Below are positions 33,703 through 41,920 of a stretch of 64,000 bases of DNA, in pieces. How positions within the stretch are numbered: position 1 is the stretch's first letter; every line of letters starts with the position of its first letter. Under the pieces are notes generated by a model, which saw only the letters and a list, made by a program, of their open reading frames with translations, searched no databases and was not told the origin of the DNA. Both the position numbers and the translations under genes were made by a program. The stretch lies in NCBI RefSeq assembly GCF_006980715.1, contig NZ_SBHN01000010.1, positions 97,309 to 161,308 of the forward strand, read 5' to 3'. Source of the DNA: Telmatospirillum sp. J64-1. GTDB lineage: Bacteria; Pseudomonadota; Alphaproteobacteria; Rhodospirillales; Magnetospirillaceae.

Positions 33703-34125
33703 ATGAAGACGAGAAAATTCGCCACCGCCGCTGCCGCCCTGCTGATCGCCGCCGGTCTGGGCAGTGCCGCCATCGCCCAGCAGCCGGCCCCGGCGCCCGA
33801 CGCGCCTGCCGCCGAACAGCAGCAGAAGCAGCCGGGCGAGCGGATGAAGAAGATGCACCGCCAGGGCCATCACCACGGCATGCATGGCATGCCCGGGATG
33901 TTCGGCGCGGCCCGCAATATCGACAAGCAACTGACGGCCGAGGAAGTGGAGGCCATCCTGCGCGGCCGCTTGGCCTTCATGGCCAATCGCAACCTGACCG
34001 TGGGGCAGGTGTCGGAGAAGGACGAGAAGACCGTGACCGCCACCATCGTCACCAAGGACGGGTCGCTGGTCAGCACCCTGGAATTCGACCGCCGCACCGG
34101 CTTCTCCCGCCCGGTGAACGGCTGA
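33703..34125 (+). CDS. His/Met-rich secreted protein of unknown function
   Basis: 140 residues with a signal peptide (MKTRKFATAAAALLIAAGLG, cleavage near AIAQ-Q), a Pro/Ala/Gln-rich linker and a segment rich in His and Met (MKKMHRQGHHHGMHGMPGM) that could bind copper or another soft metal. The C-terminal part (about 75-140) has predicted helix then strands and no family I recognise. It is divergent from an OmpR/EnvZ-type pair, as the DUF305 gene is from the paralogous pair, and is followed by a strong terminator. Probably a target of that regulator. Confidence 0.8.
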   Translation: MKTRKFATAAAALLIAAGLGSAAIAQQPAPAPDAPAAEQQQKQPGERMKKMHRQGHHHGMHGMPGMFGAARNIDKQLTAEEVEAILRGRLAFMANRNLTVGQVSEKDEKTVTATIVTKDGSLVSTLEFDRRTGFSRPVNG

Positions 34126-34175
34126 TCCTTTCCCCCTCTTAGGGCTTCCTGGCTGTCGGAAGTCCCTAAGATCAT

Positions 34176-34216
34176 GCCCCCGGCCTTCTCCCCCCTAGAG
34201 GCCGGGGGCTTTTTTT
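34176..34216 (+). terminator. Rho-independent terminator after the His/Met-rich protein gene
   Basis: A 10-bp perfect stem (GCCCCCGGCC with GGCCGGGGGC), 14-base loop and a T7 run. Confidence 0.92.
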
Positions 34217-34236
34217 CAGTTATCCGGCCCGGCGGC

Positions 34237-35553
34237 TCACGGAGCGGCCTGCTCGGCATAGGCGGGCTGGGCGGGCGGAGGGGCGACCGCCAGGTCCTGG
34301 AGGGCCGGGGCGGGTTCCTTGTGGAAGGTCCCGTCCTTCATGATCGCCAGCAGGTTCGCCTGGTCCTGCAGGATCGTCACATCCCCCAAGGGATCGCCGT
34401 TGACGAGCAGCAGGTCGGCCAGATAGCCGGGCTGGATCTGCCCCAGTTCCTCGCCCATTCCCATCAGCTGCCCGCCATATTTGGTGGCGGACAGGATGGC
34501 CTCCATCGGGGTGAAGCCGACCAGATCGACGAAATATTCCAGGTCCCGGGCATTGGTGCCGTGGGGAATCCAGGCGAAGCCGTAATCGCCGCCGGGCAGG
34601 ACGCGGATGCCGCGCTGGTGCATCTTCTTCATGTTCTGGCAGGCGACTTCCAGTTCCGCCTCGTATTGGTCGGCAAGAGGCGTTCCCGGAATGATGCCGT
34701 AGGCTTCGGCATAGCGCGCCGTGCCGATCAGCCAGGCCAGGGCCGGGGCGACGAAATGCCTGTCCTTGACCGCTTCCAGCTTGTCCAGGGCCTCTTCGTC
34801 GGCATAGGAGGCGTGATAGATGACCTCGATGCCGTAATCGACGCACAGCTTGATGGACTGGGCCGAGCGGGCATGGGCGCACAAGGTCTTGCCGCGCATC
34901 TTGGCCTCGGAACAGGCCATCGCCACCTCTTCGCGCGACATCGGTGTCTCGTTGGCGCCGACGCCGACGATTTCCTCGCCCGAGAGGTTCAGCTTGATAT
35001 TGTCCACCCCGTATTTGATGAAGAGCCTTACCGCCCGCCGGACTTCTTCCGGGCCGGAGACGATATAGCCGAAATTCAGGCCCTCATGCTCGATATGGGG
35101 CGGACAGGTGTCGCCCAGGCCGCCATGGGTGGCGATTTCCTGGCCTGCGGCCTTGTAGCGCGGACCGGGGATGCGGCCGGAATTGATGGCATTGCGGATC
35201 ACCACGTCCAGGCGCGGCTTGGCCGCGGCGGCGCCGAAGCCCGAGGTGAAGCCGTGGTCCAGCACCAGCTTCGCCATCTCCGAGGCGAAGAGGACATGTT
35301 CTTCCGGCGGCATCTGCTGGATCGCCGACAGGCTGGGCTGATTGTTCCAGGTGAGATGGAGATGCGCATCGACAAGGCCCGGCATCAATGTGGCGCCGCC
35401 GCCGTCGACGACCCGGTGGGCGGAGCGGGAAATGGTGCCCGCCTGCCGGGCGACATGGCTGATCCTGTTTCCCTCGACCAGCACTTCGGCGGCATAGGGC
35501 AGCGCGCCGGTGCCATCCAGGACTTGGACGTTCGTGAAGAGTGTCGTCTGCAT
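34237..35553 (-). CDS. Metal-dependent amidohydrolase
   Basis: 438 residues of the imidazolonepropionase-like amidohydrolase superfamily, hydrolysing a C-N or related bond. The HxH motif is DAHLHL (H64, H66). Further ligand candidates are the lysine in VDNIKLNLSGE, His in CAHARSAQS and IYHASYADEE, and the metal Asp in LPGGDYGFAW. The C-terminal beta-sandwich element (IQPGYLADLLLVNGDPL) is typical. ATG 35553 follows GGGAGG; the 35574 start upstream was rejected. Last gene of the hydrolase cluster. Prolidase- and imidazolonepropionase-like members look similar, so the substrate is open. Confidence 0.88.
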   Translation of the reverse strand: MQTTLFTNVQVLDGTGALPYAAEVLVEGNRISHVARQAGTISRSAHRVVDGGGATLMPGLVDAHLHLTWNNQPSLSAIQQMPPEEHVLFASEMAKLVLDHGFTSGFGAAAAKPRLDVVIRNAINSGRIPGPRYKAAGQEIATHGGLGDTCPPHIEHEGLNFGYIVSGPEEVRRAVRLFIKYGVDNIKLNLSGEEIVGVGANETPMSREEVAMACSEAKMRGKTLCAHARSAQSIKLCVDYGIEVIYHASYADEEALDKLEAVKDRHFVAPALAWLIGTARYAEAYGIIPGTPLADQYEAELEVACQNMKKMHQRGIRVLPGGDYGFAWIPHGTNARDLEYFVDLVGFTPMEAILSATKYGGQLMGMGEELGQIQPGYLADLLLVNGDPLGDVTILQDQANLLAIMKDGTFHKEPAPALQDLAVAPPPAQPAYAEQAAP

Positions 35554-35653
35554 GTTGCCTCCCATGGGCGGCATGTTTCTTTGATTGTTGCCGCCGCTGT
35601 TGCACGTCAGAGAGTCATTTCGATTCCTTAGCCAAGTAGGGGGCGCAGCTTTC

Positions 35654-36418
35654 TTATTCGGCCTTGAGCAGGAAGTTCACCAAGGCCTCGGTGACTTCTT
35701 GCGGCCGTTCGAAGGTCGTCCAGTGACCGCAGCGGGTCAGGACGCGGAAGTCCGGATTCTGGAATTTCGACGCCAGCAGGCGGACCGCTCGCGGCGGGGC
35801 CGTCATGTCCTCGTCGCCGGTGATCAGCAGGGCCGGGCAGGCGAGTTGGGACAGGTCGGCGGGCTGGGCCTCGGCCAGGGCCTCGCAGGTCTGCGCATAG
35901 CCTTCCGAGTCCTGGCGCATCAGCATTTCCCGGACCAGCGCCGCCACCTCGGGGCGGGCCGCCTTGGTTTCCGCCGAGGTGCCGCCCTGGACGATGGCAT
36001 CGGCGATGCCGACCATGCCTTCCGCGCGGGCCTTGGCCGCCCGGTCGCGGATGGCGGTGCGCGCCGCTTCCGGCGGGGCCGCCAGCGGCCCGATGAGGGC
36101 GAGGCTGCGCACGCGGGACGGGGATTGCGCCGCCATATGCTGGCAGACGATGGTTCCCAGGGAATGGCCGACCAGATGGACGCGGTCCAGTCCCCGTTCG
36201 TCCATCAGCTTCAGCATCCGGTCAGCATAGGCCGCGATCGAGGCTTCGCCGGTCGCCGGGCTGCGGCCAGAACCAGGCAGGTCCGGCCGGATGCATTGGA
36301 AGAAGCGGGACAGGCTGGGGATCTGCGGGCTGAAGACGTTGGAGGTTCCGCCCAGTCCGTGGATCATCAGGACCGGATCGCCATCCCCATGGACTTCTAT
36401 GGCAAGTTTGGTGGGCAT
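35654..36418 (-). CDS. Alpha/beta-hydrolase
   Basis: 254 residues with the full triad: nucleophile S86 in GHSLG, Asp in LLITGDEDMTAP and His in CGHWTTFE, plus the oxyanion HGLGG. The pattern resembles enol-lactonase and meta-cleavage-product hydrolases. ATG 36418 follows AGAGGA. It lies 19 bp after the FAH-family gene and 100 bp before the amidohydrolase gene, so a joint ring-fission or lactone degradation route is plausible. The substrate is unknown. Confidence 0.87.
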   Translation of the reverse strand: MPTKLAIEVHGDGDPVLMIHGLGGTSNVFSPQIPSLSRFFQCIRPDLPGSGRSPATGEASIAAYADRMLKLMDERGLDRVHLVGHSLGTIVCQHMAAQSPSRVRSLALIGPLAAPPEAARTAIRDRAAKARAEGMVGIADAIVQGGTSAETKAARPEVAALVREMLMRQDSEGYAQTCEALAEAQPADLSQLACPALLITGDEDMTAPPRAVRLLASKFQNPDFRVLTRCGHWTTFERPQEVTEALVNFLLKAE

Positions 36419-36437
36419 GAGCACTTCCTCTGCTTTT

Positions 36438-37325
36438 CTAAGGCTTTTCGACAAGGCGGTTGCTCAGGCGGCCGATGCCCTCGATCTCGATGGTCACCTC
36501 GTCGCCCGGCTGCAGGAATTTCGGCGGATCGAAGCCGATGCCGACGCCTACCGGCGTGCCGGTGGCGATCACGTCTCCGGGCTGGAGGGTGATGCCGGCC
36601 GAGATGGTTTCGATCAGCGTCGGAATATCGAAGATCAGGTCCCGGGTATTGGCGTCCTGGCGCAGTTCGCCATTGACCCAGCAGCGCAGGTTCAGCTTGC
36701 TGCCGTCCAGTTCATCGGCCGTTACCGCCCAGGGGCCCATGGGGCAGAAGGTATCCAGGGACTTGCCCAGGAACCATTGCTTGTGCCGGGCCTGGAGGTC
36801 GCGGGCGGTGACGTCGTTGAGGATGGTATAGCCCCAGACATGGTCCAGCGCCCGGTTCTTGGCGATGCCGCGTCCGGGCTTGCCGATGATGACCGCCAGC
36901 TCGGCCTCGTAATCGACCTTCTCGCTCACGCCCGTGGGATAGAGGATCGGCTGGCCGTGGCCGATCACCGTTTCGGGGGTCTTGGTGAAGATGAAGGGCG
37001 CGTTGGGAATGGCCTCGGCCTGGGAAGAGGCGCTGCTGTCGAAGCCGCTGCGGGTGAATTCATGCGCATGGGCATGATAATTCTTGCCGACACAGAAGAT
37101 GTTGCGGGCCGGGCGGGGCAAGGGGGCTTCGAGCCGAACCTCCGCCAGGGGAAGCGCTTTCCCCTTGAGCCTGACCTCGCGGATCTCGTCGAAACGGCGG
37201 ATGGCCTCGACCATGTCGCGGATCGGCTCACCCGAGGAATCGTGCAGAGGCAGAATTTCCTTTCCGTCGGCGCTGACCGCGCCGACATGTTGCCGGTCAT
37301 CAATCCGGAAGCTGGCTAATCTCAT
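36438..37325 (-). CDS. Fumarylacetoacetate-hydrolase-family enzyme
   Basis: 295 residues with the FAH fold: NIFCVGKNYHAHAHE, EAELAVIIGKPGRGI with metal-binding acidic residues, GYTILNDVTARDLQ, and the C-terminal GDVIATGTPVGVGIG. Members cleave or decarboxylate acylpyruvates and 2-oxo-hex-3-ene-dioates in aromatic catabolism. ATG 37325 follows GGAG. First gene of a three-gene leftward cluster, divergent from a GntR regulator and flanked by repeated TTGGATCA-type sites. Confidence 0.9.
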   Translation of the reverse strand: MRLASFRIDDRQHVGAVSADGKEILPLHDSSGEPIRDMVEAIRRFDEIREVRLKGKALPLAEVRLEAPLPRPARNIFCVGKNYHAHAHEFTRSGFDSSASSQAEAIPNAPFIFTKTPETVIGHGQPILYPTGVSEKVDYEAELAVIIGKPGRGIAKNRALDHVWGYTILNDVTARDLQARHKQWFLGKSLDTFCPMGPWAVTADELDGSKLNLRCWVNGELRQDANTRDLIFDIPTLIETISAGITLQPGDVIATGTPVGVGIGFDPPKFLQPGDEVTIEIEGIGRLSNRLVEKP

Positions 37326-37354
37326 GGATGCTCCTAGCGTCTCATGCGCAATCT

Positions 37355-37520
37355 TGAACCAATCATGATCCAATTTGCGCTCCAATAGAGCCAATATGGT
37401 GCCATTGGGTCTGGTTTGGTCAAGAGAAATTTGGTCAGGGAGCAATGGACTTACGGCTAGGGCGCCTTTCGCTGTTGTGCCGTTCCAGGGGAATGGCTAT
37501 ATTGGATCAAGTATGGATCA
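37355..37520. promoter_or_regulatory. Divergent operator region with mirrored TTGGATCA repeats
   Basis: On the left, TGAACCAA (37355) and TGATCCAA (37366) are tandem with an 11-bp period. On the right, the reverse complement TTGGATCA (37502) and TGGATCA (37514) repeat, also with an 11-bp period. TTGGTCA occurs twice between them (37416 and 37431). The symmetry across the 198-bp gap between the GntR gene and the FAH operon suggests cooperative binding by the GntR protein. Confidence 0.5.
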
Positions 37521-37523
37521 GTA

Positions 37524-38261
37524 TTGAGTGAAAGAGTGGACGCTCTGAACATCAGGGACCGGGCCGCCAGCGGTACGAGCGCGGTGGTCGCCTATATCGA
37601 GAAATGCATCTCGGACGGGACCTTGGGCCCGGGCGCCAAGCTGCCGACGGAACGGGAGCTGGAAAAGCGTTTCGGCGTCTCGCGCAATACCCTGCGCAAG
37701 AGCCTGCGGCAGTTGGAGGAGCAGGGGAAGATCGTGCGCCAGGTCGGGCGCGGGTCCTTCGTCGCCGGAAAGGAGGCGCAGCCCGATCTTCCGGATGTCA
37801 GCTTCGCCCTGGGCCTGGGCGAGGTGATCCGCCGCATCCAGGGCGCCAGCCCGGCCGAGGTGATGGAGGTCAGGCTGATCATCGAACCTTTGGCCGCCGA
37901 ACTGGCGGCAGGGCGCGCCAATCTCGAGGAACTCCGGAAGATGGAGCAATGCCTGGTCAATGCCGGCCAGGCCCCGGACATTCCCACCTTCGAGCATTGG
38001 GACGGCATGCTGCACGGCACCATCATGGCGGCGGCCAAGAACGGCCTGCTGACCGCCGTCTACGACCTGATCAATTCCGTCCGTAACCAGCCGGAATGGG
38101 CCAGGCTGAAGGCCCGCAGCGTCACGCCCGAACGGCGCGCCTGCTATCAGGAACAGCATTCCCGCATCGTCGCGGCGCTGAAGGATCGTGACAGCGACCT
38201 GGCGCGGCAGGAGCTCCAGAAGCACCTCCTGCAGGTGCGTGCCAACCTTCTGGCCTTATAG
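37524..38261 (+). CDS. GntR/FadR-family transcriptional regulator
   Basis: 245 residues: GntR winged helix (LGPGAKLPTERELEKRFGVSRNTLRKSLRQLEEQG written here as residues of about 32-66) and a FadR-type all-helical FCD effector domain (EVMEVRLIIEPLAAELAA, HWDGMLHGTIMAAAKN, EQHSRIVAALKDRD). The start is uncertain: TTG at 37524 or GTG at 37536, neither with a strong ribosome site. It is divergent from the FAH/hydrolase/amidohydrolase cluster and most likely its repressor, relieved by an acidic pathway intermediate. Confidence 0.9.
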   Translation: MSERVDALNIRDRAASGTSAVVAYIEKCISDGTLGPGAKLPTERELEKRFGVSRNTLRKSLRQLEEQGKIVRQVGRGSFVAGKEAQPDLPDVSFALGLGEVIRRIQGASPAEVMEVRLIIEPLAAELAAGRANLEELRKMEQCLVNAGQAPDIPTFEHWDGMLHGTIMAAAKNGLLTAVYDLINSVRNQPEWARLKARSVTPERRACYQEQHSRIVAALKDRDSDLARQELQKHLLQVRANLLAL

Positions 38262-38374
38262 GCAGGGGCATATCCTTTTGGCGCAGAACGAAATTCCTCT
38301 TTCCCAGGCCTGACGGAGAGGCATCGGCGGTGTTAGCATGAGGATTGGTTCGTCCGGTCCGGAGACATCGCCGT

Positions 38375-40039
38375 ATGTGGATCAAGCGCCTTCTGTTCAG
38401 CGCCCTTGCCGCCGCCTTTCTTCTGCCCGCCCCCAGCCAGGCCCAGGAACGCCGCCAGATCACAATCGGCATCAGCCAGTTTCCTTCCACCTTCCATCCC
38501 AGCATCGATGCCATGATGGCCAAGAGCTACATTCTCGGCCTGACCCGGCGTCCGCTCACTGTCTATGACGCCGATTGGACGCTGATCTGCATGCTGTGCG
38601 TCGAACTGCCGACCCTGGAGAACGGGCAGGCCGTGCTCACGGAGCTGGAAGACGGACGCCAGGGCGTGGCGCTGACCTACCGGCTGCTGCCCGAGGCCGT
38701 CTGGGGCGACGGGACGCCGATCACCTCGGCCGATGCGGTGTTCACCTGGGAGGTCGGGCGCCATCCGCAGAGCGGGGTGTCCAATGCCGAACTCTATCGC
38801 CGCATCACCGAGGTCGAGGTGGTGGACGACAAGACCTTCATCCTGCATGTGGACCGGCTGACCTTCGCCTATAACGCCATCAACGACTTCAACCTGCTGC
38901 CGGCCCATGTGGAGCGGGAGGCCTTCGCCGATCCCGCCGCCTATCGCCAGCGCAGCCTCTATGACGCCGATCCGACCAATCCGGCCCTGTCCGCTGGTCC
39001 CTACCGCATCACCGAGATGCGCCACGGCAGCCATGTGGTGCTGGAGCGGAATCCGCATTGGTGGGGCGAGCAGGCGGCTTTCGAGCGCATCATCGTGCGC
39101 GCCATCGAGAACACCCAGGCGTTGGAGGCCAATCTGCTTTCGGGGCAGGTGGACATGATCGCCGGGGAAAGCGGCCTGCCCATCGATCAGGTCCTGGCCT
39201 TCGAGCAGCGCCACGGCCAGCGTTTCCAGATCCATTACCAGCCCAACCTGTCCTACGAGCATGTGGACTTCAACCTGTCCGACCCCATCCTGTCGCAATT
39301 GCCGGTGCGCCAGGCGCTGCTCTATGCCCTGGACCGCGAGGCGCTGGTCCAGCAGCTTTTCCAGGGCCGCCAGCAGGTCGCCCATGGCACCGTCCACCCG
39401 CTGGACTGGGTCCATGCCGAGGATGTCCCGGTCTATGAATACGATGCGCGGCGGGCGGGCGAATTGCTGGACGAGGCCGGTTTCCGTCCCGGCCCGGGCG
39501 GCATCCGCCGCGATGCGGAAGGGCGGCCGCTTTCGCTGACCTTCATGAGCACCGGGGGCAACCGTACCCGCGAACTGGTGCAGCAGGTGCTCCAGGCGCA
39601 ATGGCGGCAGATCGGCGTGGATGTGCGCATCAACAACGAGCCGCCCCGGGTGCTGTTCGGCGAGACCCTGACCCGCCGGCGTTTTCCGCATATGGTGATG
39701 TTCGCCTGGATCAGTTCGCCGGAGAACGTGCCGCGCACGACGCTGCATTCGGAATCGATCCCCAGCGAGGAGAACGGCTGGGCCGGTCAGAATTACGGCG
39801 GCTACGCGAACGAGGAGATGGACCGCCTGATTGGCGAGATCGAAGTGGAGCTGGACCGCGAGGCGCGGCGCGAGAAATGGCGCCGCCTGCAGCATCTTTA
39901 TGCCGAGACGCTGCCGGCCCTGCCGCTCTTCTTCCGTTCCGACGCCCATATCATGCCGCTTTGGCTGGAAGGGGTGCGGCCGACCGGGCATCAATATCCG
40001 GCGACATTGTGGGTCGAGGAATGGCGGGTGAGGAGCTAG
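38375..40039 (+). CDS. Peptide/nickel-type ABC importer, periplasmic binding protein
   Basis: 554 residues, SBP_bac_5 (DppA/OppA) family. Signal peptide from ATG 38375 (MWIKRLLFSALAAAFLLPAP, cleavage near SQA-Q). Typical stretches are DGTPITSADAVFTWE, SAGPYRITEMRHGSHVVLERNP (about residues 209-230), VRQALLYALDREALV and a C-terminal LPLFFRSDAH. Such proteins bind peptides, nickel chelates, opines or glycosides; specificity is unknown. Two permease genes follow at once (4-bp gap). Confidence 0.9.
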   Translation: MWIKRLLFSALAAAFLLPAPSQAQERRQITIGISQFPSTFHPSIDAMMAKSYILGLTRRPLTVYDADWTLICMLCVELPTLENGQAVLTELEDGRQGVALTYRLLPEAVWGDGTPITSADAVFTWEVGRHPQSGVSNAELYRRITEVEVVDDKTFILHVDRLTFAYNAINDFNLLPAHVEREAFADPAAYRQRSLYDADPTNPALSAGPYRITEMRHGSHVVLERNPHWWGEQAAFERIIVRAIENTQALEANLLSGQVDMIAGESGLPIDQVLAFEQRHGQRFQIHYQPNLSYEHVDFNLSDPILSQLPVRQALLYALDREALVQQLFQGRQQVAHGTVHPLDWVHAEDVPVYEYDARRAGELLDEAGFRPGPGGIRRDAEGRPLSLTFMSTGGNRTRELVQQVLQAQWRQIGVDVRINNEPPRVLFGETLTRRRFPHMVMFAWISSPENVPRTTLHSESIPSEENGWAGQNYGGYANEEMDRLIGEIEVELDREARREKWRRLQHLYAETLPALPLFFRSDAHIMPLWLEGVRPTGHQYPATLWVEEWRVRS

Positions 40040-40043
40040 CGGC

Positions 40044-40997
40044 GTGCTGCGCCACATCTTCTCGCGCCTGATCCAGTCGGCCGTCGTGCTGGCGGTGATG
40101 TCCTTCGTCATCTACAGCCTGATCGGCCTGATGCCGGGCGATCCGGTGGATTTGATGATCGCCCATACCCCCGGCCTGACCGCCGAGGACCAGCGGCGCC
40201 TGCGCGAGTTGCACGGGCTCGACCAGCCGCTGCTCGGCCGTTATCTGGCCTGGGCCGGGAACGTGCTGCAAGGCGATTTGGGCTATTCCCGCCTTCAGGC
40301 CCGCCCCGTCCTCGACGCCCTGCTGCCGGCCTTGGGCAACAGCCTGATCCTGCTGGTCGCCAGTCTTGCCGTGGCCCTGGCCATCGCCCTGCCGCTGGGC
40401 GTCCTGGCGGCCATGCGTCCCGGATCGGTCTTCGATACCTTCGTCAACATGATTGCCTTTGCGGGCATCTCGATGCCGGTCTTCTGGCTGGGACTGATGC
40501 TGATCGTCGTCTTCGCCGTATTGCTGGGCTGGCTACCGGCGGGCGGGGTCGAGACCATCGGCGGCGGCGGGCTGGCCGACCGCGCCCTGCATCTGGTCCT
40601 GCCCGTCGTCACGCTGGCGGTGGCGGGGACGGGGCAATATGTGCGCCATGTGCGGGCGGCGATGATCGAGATCCTGCGCCAGGACCATATCCGCACCGCC
40701 CAGGCCAAGGGATGCTCGCGCCGCCGGATCGTGATGCATCATGCCTTGCGCAATGCCATGATCCCGGTGACCACCATCCTGGCGCTGGATATCGGGGCGA
40801 TGTTCTCGGGCGCCCTGATCACCGAGACGGTCTTTGCCTATCCCGGCATGGGCAAGCTGATCTATGACGCGGTGATGGGCAACGACTACAACCTCGCCCT
40901 GGCAGGGCTGCTGCTGGCGACGGCGATGACGCTGGCAGGCAACCTGCTGGCCGATATCGCCTATGCTTGGCTCGACCCGCGGATCAGCTATCGATGA
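40044..40997 (+). CDS. ABC importer permease, DppB type
   Basis: 317 residues with six predicted helices, the N-terminal LMPGDPVDLMIAH of DppB proteins and the EAA loop (ILRQDHIRTAQAKGCSRRRI) that contacts the ATPase. GTG start at 40044, preceded by AGGAG. Overlaps the next permease gene by ATGA. Forms the transmembrane channel with the DppC-type partner. Confidence 0.92.
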   Translation: MLRHIFSRLIQSAVVLAVMSFVIYSLIGLMPGDPVDLMIAHTPGLTAEDQRRLRELHGLDQPLLGRYLAWAGNVLQGDLGYSRLQARPVLDALLPALGNSLILLVASLAVALAIALPLGVLAAMRPGSVFDTFVNMIAFAGISMPVFWLGLMLIVVFAVLLGWLPAGGVETIGGGGLADRALHLVLPVVTLAVAGTGQYVRHVRAAMIEILRQDHIRTAQAKGCSRRRIVMHHALRNAMIPVTTILALDIGAMFSGALITETVFAYPGMGKLIYDAVMGNDYNLALAGLLLATAMTLAGNLLADIAYAWLDPRISYR

Positions 40998-41914
40998 TGG
41001 ACGGCCTTTCTCGACGCCAGGGCAGCCCCGCGGCCCGGGCCATCAAGCGTTTCCGCCGCCATCGCTTGGCCGTGGCCGGGTTGGTGGTGATTCTGCTGCT
41101 GACCCTGCTGGCCCTGGCCGCGCCGCTGCTGGAAGCCTGGCGCGGCGTGGATGCCGAGGCGGTCAACCTGCTGGCTCGCAACGCTTCGCCTTCGCTTGCG
41201 CATCCCCTGGGAACCGACGAGCTGGGCCGCGACGTGCTGGCAAGGCTGCTGCGCGGCGGACAGGTGTCTCTGGCGGTGGGATTGGCCGCCGCCCTGGTGG
41301 CCGCCGTGATCGGCACCGCCATCGGGCTGGTTTCGGGCTATCTGGGCGGGCGCTTTGATGCCGTGATCATGCGCCTGACCGATGGCGTCGTCGCCTTGCC
41401 GCTGCTGCCCCTGCTGATCGTGCTGGCGGCCGCCGACCCGGCCAAGCTGGGGCTGGCGCCGGACCTGCTGCCGCCCGAAGCGCAGGGCGTGCTGCGCATC
41501 GTGCTGATCATCGCCCTGGTCGGCTGGACGACGGTGGCGCGCCTGGTGCGGGCGGCGACGCTGAGCCTGAAGACGCGGGATTTCGTCCGTGCCGCCATCG
41601 CCGCCGGGGCCGGGCCCGGGCGGGTGATGCGCCGCCACATCCTGCCCAATGCCGCCTCGCCCATCATCGTCGCCACCACCCTGAGCGTCGGCAATGTGAT
41701 CCTGCTGGAAAGCGCGCTCAGCTTCCTGGGGCTGGGCATCCAGCCGCCGGTGCCGTCCTGGGGCAATATGCTGACCGGCGCCCTGGATCAGGTCTGGACC
41801 GCGCCCTCCCTGGCCGTCTGGCCCGGCCTGATGATCTTCATCACCGTCCTCGCCTTCAACTTCCTGGGCGACGGTTTGCAGGACGCCCTGGACCCCAGGA
41901 GCGAGGACCATTAG
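40994..41914 (+). CDS. ABC importer permease, DppC type
   Basis: 306 residues. N-terminal RFRRHRLAVAGLVVI, then HPLGTDELGRDVLARLLRGG and the EAA loop (LKTRDFVRAAIAAGAGPGRVMRRH), all DppC hallmarks. ATG 40994 overlaps the previous stop (ATGA). No ATP-binding subunit follows: the next gene is convergent and encodes a phosphatase. The ATPases must be encoded elsewhere or be shared. Confidence 0.92.
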   Translation: MMDGLSRRQGSPAARAIKRFRRHRLAVAGLVVILLLTLLALAAPLLEAWRGVDAEAVNLLARNASPSLAHPLGTDELGRDVLARLLRGGQVSLAVGLAAALVAAVIGTAIGLVSGYLGGRFDAVIMRLTDGVVALPLLPLLIVLAAADPAKLGLAPDLLPPEAQGVLRIVLIIALVGWTTVARLVRAATLSLKTRDFVRAAIAAGAGPGRVMRRHILPNAASPIIVATTLSVGNVILLESALSFLGLGIQPPVPSWGNMLTGALDQVWTAPSLAVWPGLMIFITVLAFNFLGDGLQDALDPRSEDH

Positions 41915-41920
41915 GCCGCA

